This document shows, in pieces, positions 6,331-9,177 of a stretch of 9,177 nt of DNA. Below the pieces are notes generated by a model. The model ran no database searches and was not told the origin of the DNA. It was given only the letters and a program-made list of their open reading frames with translations. Position 1 is the first letter of the stretch. Each line of letters starts with the position of its first letter. Source of the stretch: Phycisphaerales bacterium (GTDB taxonomy: Bacteria > Planctomycetota > Phycisphaerae > Phycisphaerales > UBA1924); assembly GCA_026982035.1 (NCBI GenBank), contig JALSHW010000302.1, positions 1 to 9,177 of the forward strand, read 5' to 3'. Made by a program: the position numbers and the translations under genes.

Positions 6331-6366
6331 GTGCCCCGCTGGTGGGCTTTGCCACCTGCGGGTCTT
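6331..6366 (+). repeat. REP-like hairpin B, 3' of kdsC and the RAYT
   Basis: Outer arm CCCGC (6335-6339)/GCGGG (6358-6362), mismatch T/T, inner arm GGTGG (6341-6345)/CCACC (6352-6356), loop GCTTTG. Flanks are GGTGC on the left and TCTT on the right. The internal mismatch and short conserved flank resemble known REP elements, where a tetranucleotide at the stem foot is recognised by the RAYT. Orientation is opposite to copies C and D on the other side of the RAYT. Confidence 0.85.
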
Positions 6367-6385
6367 GAGACACAGCGGAATCCAC

Positions 6386-6436
6386 TTATCGTCGCGGATC
6401 ACACGGGATTGTATTTTGGTGATCTCCATTCCATCA
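6386..6436 (-). pseudogene. RAYT C-terminal tail beyond the in-frame TGA
   Basis: TGA (6436-6434), 15 sense codons ending I-P-C-D-P-R-R, then TAA. The tail keeps the frame and the look of the normal RAYT C-terminus. Restoring one codon at the TGA would give about 171 residues. Whether the truncated protein is active cannot be told from sequence. Confidence 0.5.
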
Positions 6437-6901
6437 TCGTGCAGAACTCCACGCCCAATCGGTATCATGTTCGACAAGGTTTGCACGAACAGGATTCTGG
6501 TGGATGTAGCGGATCTTCTCATCAAACTCATCATCGGAAACAATGTTCCGGTCATATCCGCCGCCTTGTAGCCAGAATCGAATCTTTCCTTGTGAATCAG
6601 CAAGACGATCTAAGATTGGAGCATCGAGTTTTTTCCATTTGGCGAGAATGGTTCGTGCGACCGGGGACTTGAGTGATCGCAGTATGTTTTTTACTTCTCC
6701 GTTTATAGGTTCTCGAATGAACAAGTGGGCATGATTTGGCATTAAGACCCAAGCATACAGCAAGAATCCGTGACGATCCTTTGATCTCTTGAGTTGCTGA
6801 CTAAAGACATCCCTGAGAGCGGCAGTGCCAAATAAATCAAGTCGGTGATTGGTTGAGAAGGTCAAGAACCGTGCATGATTTGGGTCATTCATTCGACGCA
6901 T
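6434..6901 (-). CDS. REP-associated tyrosine transposase (RAYT), C-terminus interrupted by TGA
   Basis: 155 residues from the ATG at 6901 to TGA at 6436-6434. RAYTs are single-copy Y1 HUH endonucleases that act on REP hairpins. The HUH pair is in MPNHAHLFIREP (H57, H59) and the candidate nucleophile is Y132 in IRYIHQNPVRANLV. FWLQGGGYDRNI (about 109-120) and the end DWAWSSAR are also typical. The frame continues past the TGA with W-N-G-D-H-Q-N-T-I-P-C-D-P-R-R and then TAA at 6388-6386. This matches the usual tail after WSSAR in such proteins, so the TGA looks like a recent nonsense change or a recoded codon. The start has no Shine-Dalgarno sequence but has TATACT 6 nt upstream. Hand counts of two lines inside the gene gave 43-47% G+C against about 58% in kdsD, suggesting transfer. 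An upstream in-frame extension to 7276 crosses the REPs and nuoC and is rejected. Three REP-like hairpins flank the gene. Confidence 0.85.
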   Translation of the reverse strand: MRRMNDPNHARFLTFSTNHRLDLFGTAALRDVFSQQLKRSKDRHGFLLYAWVLMPNHAHLFIREPINGEVKNILRSLKSPVARTILAKWKKLDAPILDRLADSQGKIRFWLQGGGYDRNIVSDDEFDEKIRYIHQNPVRANLVEHDTDWAWSSAR

Positions 6902-6907
6902 GGCGTT

Positions 6908-6936
6908 AGTATACCAGAATCCAGTTTGCCTGTTCA
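6908..6936 (-). promoter_or_regulatory. RAYT promoter
   Basis: Minus-strand TGAACA, a 17-bp spacer, then TATACT (6913-6908) preceded by TGG as an extended -10. Six bases (AACGCC) separate it from the ATG at 6901. This is the best promoter in the window and predicts a leaderless mRNA. Confidence 0.6.
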
Positions 6937-6965
6937 CAACAGGTTGCAGGGAGTGTTTGTAGATA

Positions 6966-7010
6966 CAAGGCCCGCAGGTGACACCCCCCCAAAGCCCGCC
7001 AGCGGGGCAC
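6966..7010 (-). repeat. REP-like hairpin C with enlarged loop
   Basis: Outer arm CCCGC (6971-6975)/GCGGG (7002-7006), mismatch A/A, inner arm GGTG (6977-6980) pairing with CGCC (6997-7000) through one T-G wobble. The loop is expanded by a C-rich insert before CAAAGC. GGCAC follows, as in copies B and D. On the plus strand it is followed by TCGTTTTT, so it could also act as a terminator in that direction. Confidence 0.7.
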
Positions 7011-7027
7011 TCGTTTTTGTGATTTTT

Positions 7028-7064
7028 AAGACCCGCAGATGGCAAAAGCCCATCAGCGGGGCAC
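7028..7064 (-). repeat. REP-like hairpin D, 3' of nuoC
   Basis: Outer arm CCCGC (7032-7036)/GCGGG (7056-7060), mismatch A/A, inner arm GATGG (7038-7042)/CCATC (7050-7054), loop CAAAAGC. Compared with copies A2 and B the inner stem has a G-C to A-T pair change on both sides, a compensatory substitution. It is in the same orientation as C, 61 bp away. Confidence 0.8.
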
Positions 7065-7082
7065 CCGCTGTATACCCCGGCG

Positions 7083-7102
7083 TGATCTTTACTTTGGGGG
7101 GT
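7083..7102. repeat. 20-bp intergenic motif, copy 3
   Basis: TGATCTTTACTTTGGGGGGT, identical to 3237-3256. Its last base is the first base of the nuoC stop codon on the plus strand, so it directly abuts nuoC. It is about 180 bp upstream of the RAYT start. Confidence 0.7.
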
Positions 7103-7665
7103 TATGAACTTGTGCGGTCGACGATTCGGTAGTTTTCGCGTTCGCCTCGGCCTCGGAGGGGGTAGTCCTTGCGGAGTGGGTGGGCTGGGTAGTCTTCCCA
7201 GAGGAGGATTCGGCGGAGGTCGGGGTGGTTGGTGAAGCGGATGCCGTACATGTCGAACACTTCGCGTTCGGGCCATTCGACGCCGGGCCAGAGGTCGCAG
7301 ACCGAATCGACGACGAGGGCGGGGTCGTTTTCGATGCCATCGGTGGGGAGTGATGGATCGAGGAAGACTTTGACAAAGAATCGATCGGTGCGGCTGTAGG
7401 AACAGAGGTTGTAGATGACGGCGAAGCGGCCTTGGGTCTTGGCGGGGTAGTCGAGGTAGTCGACGCCTGTCACATCCGAGCAGAAGTCGTAGGTGCAGTT
7501 CTCGTCGTTCTTGAGGAACGACATGACTTTGTGGAGGTCAGCCGGTTCGACGATGAGCGTGGGCTGATCTCGGAACTGGGTGGCTTGGAAGGTGCTGCTC
7601 GGGAAGGCGGCTTTGACGAGGGCGAAGGTCGGGTGGTCGATGGCTTGTTTTTCGGAAGTGGTCAT
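7102..7665 (-). CDS. nuoC: NADH-quinone oxidoreductase subunit C (30 kDa)
   Basis: 187 residues, a normal size for a stand-alone NuoC (not the NuoCD fusion). It is a peripheral-arm subunit of respiratory complex I at the cytoplasmic face of the membrane, next to NuoD on the quinone-reduction path. The C-terminal signature is clear: V-E-W-P-E-R-E-V-F-D-M-Y-G-I-R-F, then NHPDLRRILLWEDYPAHPLRKDYPL. The N-terminal half has the usual 'L...Pddl..v...L..d....fd.l.dvtgvDyl' pattern (CSDVTGVDYLDYP). No nuoB or nuoD is adjacent, which is unusual: nuoC normally lies between them. The start at 7665 has TACAAT 6 nt upstream and no Shine-Dalgarno sequence. Downstream of it lie the 20-bp motif, two REPs and the RAYT. 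Confidence 0.95.
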   Translation of the reverse strand: MTTSEKQAIDHPTFALVKAAFPSSTFQATQFRDQPTLIVEPADLHKVMSFLKNDENCTYDFCSDVTGVDYLDYPAKTQGRFAVIYNLCSYSRTDRFFVKVFLDPSLPTDGIENDPALVVDSVCDLWPGVEWPEREVFDMYGIRFTNHPDLRRILLWEDYPAHPLRKDYPLRGRGERENYRIVDRTSS

Positions 7666-7671
7666 GATCGG

Positions 7672-7677
7672 ATTGTA
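7672..7677 (-). promoter_or_regulatory. -10 element of nuoC, leaderless arrangement
   Basis: Minus-strand TACAAT, one base from consensus, followed by CCGATC and the ATG. A poor -35 candidate (TGTCAT, 17-bp spacer) would fall at the 3' end of the upstream gene, which stops only 26 nt before nuoC. Confidence 0.55.
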
Positions 7678-7691
7678 GACGATTCAGGGGT

Positions 7692-8282
7692 TCAATGACA
7701 CTCAATGAGCCGGGGGGAGGGGATGGTTCGGATGGTGCGGTTGATGAGTTCTGGGGTGATGCGTCTTTCGGGGTCGATTGGGGTCGAGCCGATGAGAACG
7801 CCCCAGATGTTGGGGAGTTCTTGGCAAAGACTCGCCGACCGGATGAGGTGGTCGGTGAGGTCGGGCATCATTGAGGGGGTGAGCCAGCCGATGGGGTTGA
7901 TGAGGAGGGGGATGTCTGGGTGGGTTGTTGCCCAGGAGAGGGTGCAGATGGCGTCACTGAGCCGGCCACCGGCTCCGGGGAGGATGACGAGTTGGGTGTT
8001 GGTGGTTTGGGCTTGGGTTATGAGAGTTTGGATGGCGGTGTTGAAGGGTTCCCAGGAGTCTTGGGACCAATTTTTGAGGCGTTCGGCGGAGGGTTCGGGG
8101 TCGGTGGGGGCGTGGTGGCCGCAGGGGATGATGATTGTTTGGTTGGCGTATTGGTCGAGGGGGTTGAGGGATTGCTCGGCGAGGGTGATGGGGTCGGTGC
8201 TGAGGGCTTGGGCAATGGGGGCGGCTGCATGGTCTGTGATGGTGGAGGACGATGTGGTCCAGTGGAGTGTTTTGGTGGTCAT
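7692..8282 (-). CDS. protein of unknown function, about 196 residues
   Basis: Read from the ATG at 8282 to TGA at 7694-7692. No signal peptide or membrane helix. The first 95 residues are polar and threonine-rich. The second half has alternating hydrophobic strands and helices: QLVILPGAGGRLSDAI (about 97-112), IPLLINPIGWLTPSMMPDLTDH, then NIWGVLIGSTPIDPERRITPEL. This order of strand-loop elements is faintly like the later part of a sugar-phosphate isomerase or endonuclease IV-type TIM barrel, but key metal ligands are not evident, so I do not assign it. A plus-strand frame over the same bases is very rich in Met and Trp, as expected of a shadow. The start has TACCCT 6 nt upstream and no Shine-Dalgarno sequence. 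It is divergent from the LptC-like gene across 36 bp and is followed by nuoC after 26 nt. Confidence 0.7.
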   Translation of the reverse strand: MTTKTLHWTTSSSTITDHAAAPIAQALSTDPITLAEQSLNPLDQYANQTIIIPCGHHAPTDPEPSAERLKNWSQDSWEPFNTAIQTLITQAQTTNTQLVILPGAGGRLSDAICTLSWATTHPDIPLLINPIGWLTPSMMPDLTDHLIRSASLCQELPNIWGVLIGSTPIDPERRITPELINRTIRTIPSPRLIECH

Positions 8283-8288
8283 GATGCA

Positions 8289-8294
8289 AGGGTA
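8289..8294 (-). promoter_or_regulatory. -10-type element of the 8282 gene
   Basis: Minus-strand TACCCT followed by TGCATC and the ATG. It is a poor match in the middle positions but keeps the TA...T pattern and the 6-nt spacing seen at four other genes. Confidence 0.35.
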
Positions 8295-8306
8295 GGGCGA
8301 CGGCAC

Positions 8307-8312
8307 TAGGAT
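8307..8312 (+). promoter_or_regulatory. -10-type element of the LptC-like gene
   Basis: TAGGAT followed by TGGTGT and the ATG at 8319. The same bases contain AGGA 7 nt from the ATG, so they could instead act as a ribosome site; the two readings cannot be separated here. Confidence 0.35.
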
Positions 8313-8318
8313 TGGTGT

Positions 8319-9177
8319 ATGCCTGGCCCCACTGGACCATCCCCCAGAATGATTGGATTGACTGTTGCAACGCTTATGGCGGTGGTGTTTGTCGTCATCG
8401 TTTGGCGGTCGATGGGGGCGGGTGTTCAATCGACTGGGCCTGGGATGTTCCCTGATGACCCATCGGCGATCCCCGATCTGAGTGATTTGGAACAGGGTGC
8501 GTCGATGTTTGTGACGATTGTGGATCGGCAGGACCCGACACGGGTGGCCGGGACGCTCAAGGCCGATCAGTTTGAGCCCATTGGTGGCGGGCAACGCCGA
8601 TTGGTGAATCCTGATGCGTGGATCTTTATGCGTGATGGTCGAGAGGTACACATCACCGCTCAGTCGGGCATTGTGATGATGCCTGATCCCAATGAAGCAC
8701 CGGACTCAGGAATCCTTGAGGGGGATGTGACGATCAAGGCCTATGACCCGGTGTCGGGTTCTGATGGGCTTGAAGATTCAATGGGCGCGGTACTGGGGAC
8801 TGCAACCGGAGTCTCGGCCCAGCGGATTCCCACAATGACCGCACGCTTTGATGCACCCGTCGAGTTTGAAAGACGATACCAACGGCTGATTTCCGATGGA
8901 CGGTTCACCATCGACTCACCCGGAATTGAGTTTATTGGACATGACCTGACGGTGATGCTCAATGAGGTGCTGGGTAGGGTTGAGTTGATTGATGTCAAAC
9001 GAGGTGAACGGCTGGTGTTCCGTCCAAATGCCCAGGCCAAAGGCCAACAGACCCACACGGGCACACCGAATCGGTCGAAGAGGATTCCGCCGGCGTACCG
9101 GCTCTCGCGTGTTTCATATCCAGCCGCTCAGACTGGGACTGGTGTTCAAGCCGAGAGTGATCCGAATCCTGCCGTTT
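8319..9177 (+). CDS. LptC/OstA-like LPS-export protein (3' end outside window)
   Basis: An open frame of 286 codons that runs off the window. Residues about 11-30 are a single hydrophobic segment (MIGLTVATLMAVVFVVIVW), an inner-membrane anchor or uncleaved signal with the rest in the periplasm. The soluble part has beta-rich OstA/LptC features: RVAGTLKADQFEP, NPDAWIFMRDGREVHITAQSG, ILEGDVTIKAYD, TMTARFDAPVEFER, then FTIDSPGIEFIGHDLTVMLN and GRVELIDV. In this family such strands build the beta-jellyroll that carries LPS from the LptBFG transporter toward LptA. It is already longer than E. coli LptC (about 190 residues), so it may be a multi-domain version. It shares a strand with kdsD-kdsC, as in common kdsD-kdsC-lptC-lptA-lptB clusters, but three minus-strand genes stand between. 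The start at 8319 has TAGGAT/AGGA upstream. Confidence 0.75.
   Translation, partial: MPGPTGPSPRMIGLTVATLMAVVFVVIVWRSMGAGVQSTGPGMFPDDPSAIPDLSDLEQGASMFVTIVDRQDPTRVAGTLKADQFEPIGGGQRRLVNPDAWIFMRDGREVHITAQSGIVMMPDPNEAPDSGILEGDVTIKAYDPVSGSDGLEDSMGAVLGTATGVSAQRIPTMTARFDAPVEFERRYQRLISDGRFTIDSPGIEFIGHDLTVMLNEVLGRVELIDVKRGERLVFRPNAQAKGQQTHTGTPNRSKRIPPAYRLSRVSYPAAQTGTGVQAESDPNPAV

Noticed and set aside
3812..7064. CRISPR array made of the repeated hairpins
   Set aside because: Repeats are few, in both orientations, unevenly spaced and separated by genes; no cas gene is present.
6331..7064. Complete insertion sequence with terminal inverted repeats
   Set aside because: The hairpins are REP-like and also occur away from the transposase; no target-site duplication or classical IS ends are visible, and RAYTs do not move as ordinary IS.
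6902..7276. Long in-frame N-terminal extension of the RAYT up to 7276
   Set aside because: It crosses two REP hairpins, the 20-bp motif and the nuoC 3' end, has low-complexity P/R composition, and a good promoter with a fitting ATG lies at 6901.
7705..8295. Plus-strand frame of about 196 codons opposite the 7692-8282 gene
   Set aside because: Very rich in Met and Trp with no recognisable fold; it is the mirror of a minus-strand gene with better composition.

Overview
The window looks like chromosomal DNA of a Gram-negative, LPS-making bacterium of moderately high GC. I counted about 58% G+C in one 60-base line inside kdsD; no whole-window count was made. Lipoprotein signal peptides, KDO-synthesis genes and a very divergent LptC/OstA-like protein suggest a planctomycete-type lineage, perhaps Phycisphaerae. 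That placement is inference; no rRNA or tRNA is visible.

Layout. Bases 1-4731 are read on the minus strand: a possible partial gene at the edge, a small unknown gene (113-412), a lipoprotein with a CsgG/LpoB-like look (473-1228), a large TolB-like beta-propeller lipoprotein (1477-3027), a small unknown gene with a strong intrinsic terminator (3340-3627) and scpA (3901-4731). scpA is divergent from the plus-strand pair kdsD-kdsC (4780-6308), which overlaps by ATGA. A minus-strand block follows: a REP-associated tyrosine transposase (RAYT) among REP-like hairpins (6331-7064), nuoC (7102-7665) and an unknown gene (7692-8282). The last gene, LptC-like, starts on the plus strand at 8319 and runs off the window. 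KDO synthesis (kdsD, kdsC) and LPS export (lptC-like) therefore share a strand but are split by about 2 kb of opposite-strand genes.

The two strongest non-gene signals are these. (1) Five genes (scpA, nuoC, RAYT, the 8282 gene, the LptC-like gene) have a TANNNT -10-type hexamer ending exactly 6 nt before ATG, and kdsD has one at 5 nt. Most of them lack a Shine-Dalgarno sequence, which predicts leaderless mRNAs. Other genes have GGAG/AAGGA/AGGG-type ribosome sites instead. (2) Five REP-like hairpins with compensatory arm changes lie just 3' of scpA, kdsC and nuoC, and three of them flank the RAYT, so they look like its cognate elements. The RAYT has an in-frame TGA in its conserved C-terminal tail.

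A separate 20-bp motif (TGATCTTTACTTTGGGGGGT, one mismatch in one copy) occurs three times, each just 3' of a minus-strand gene or its terminator and about 170-210 bp upstream of the next minus-strand gene.
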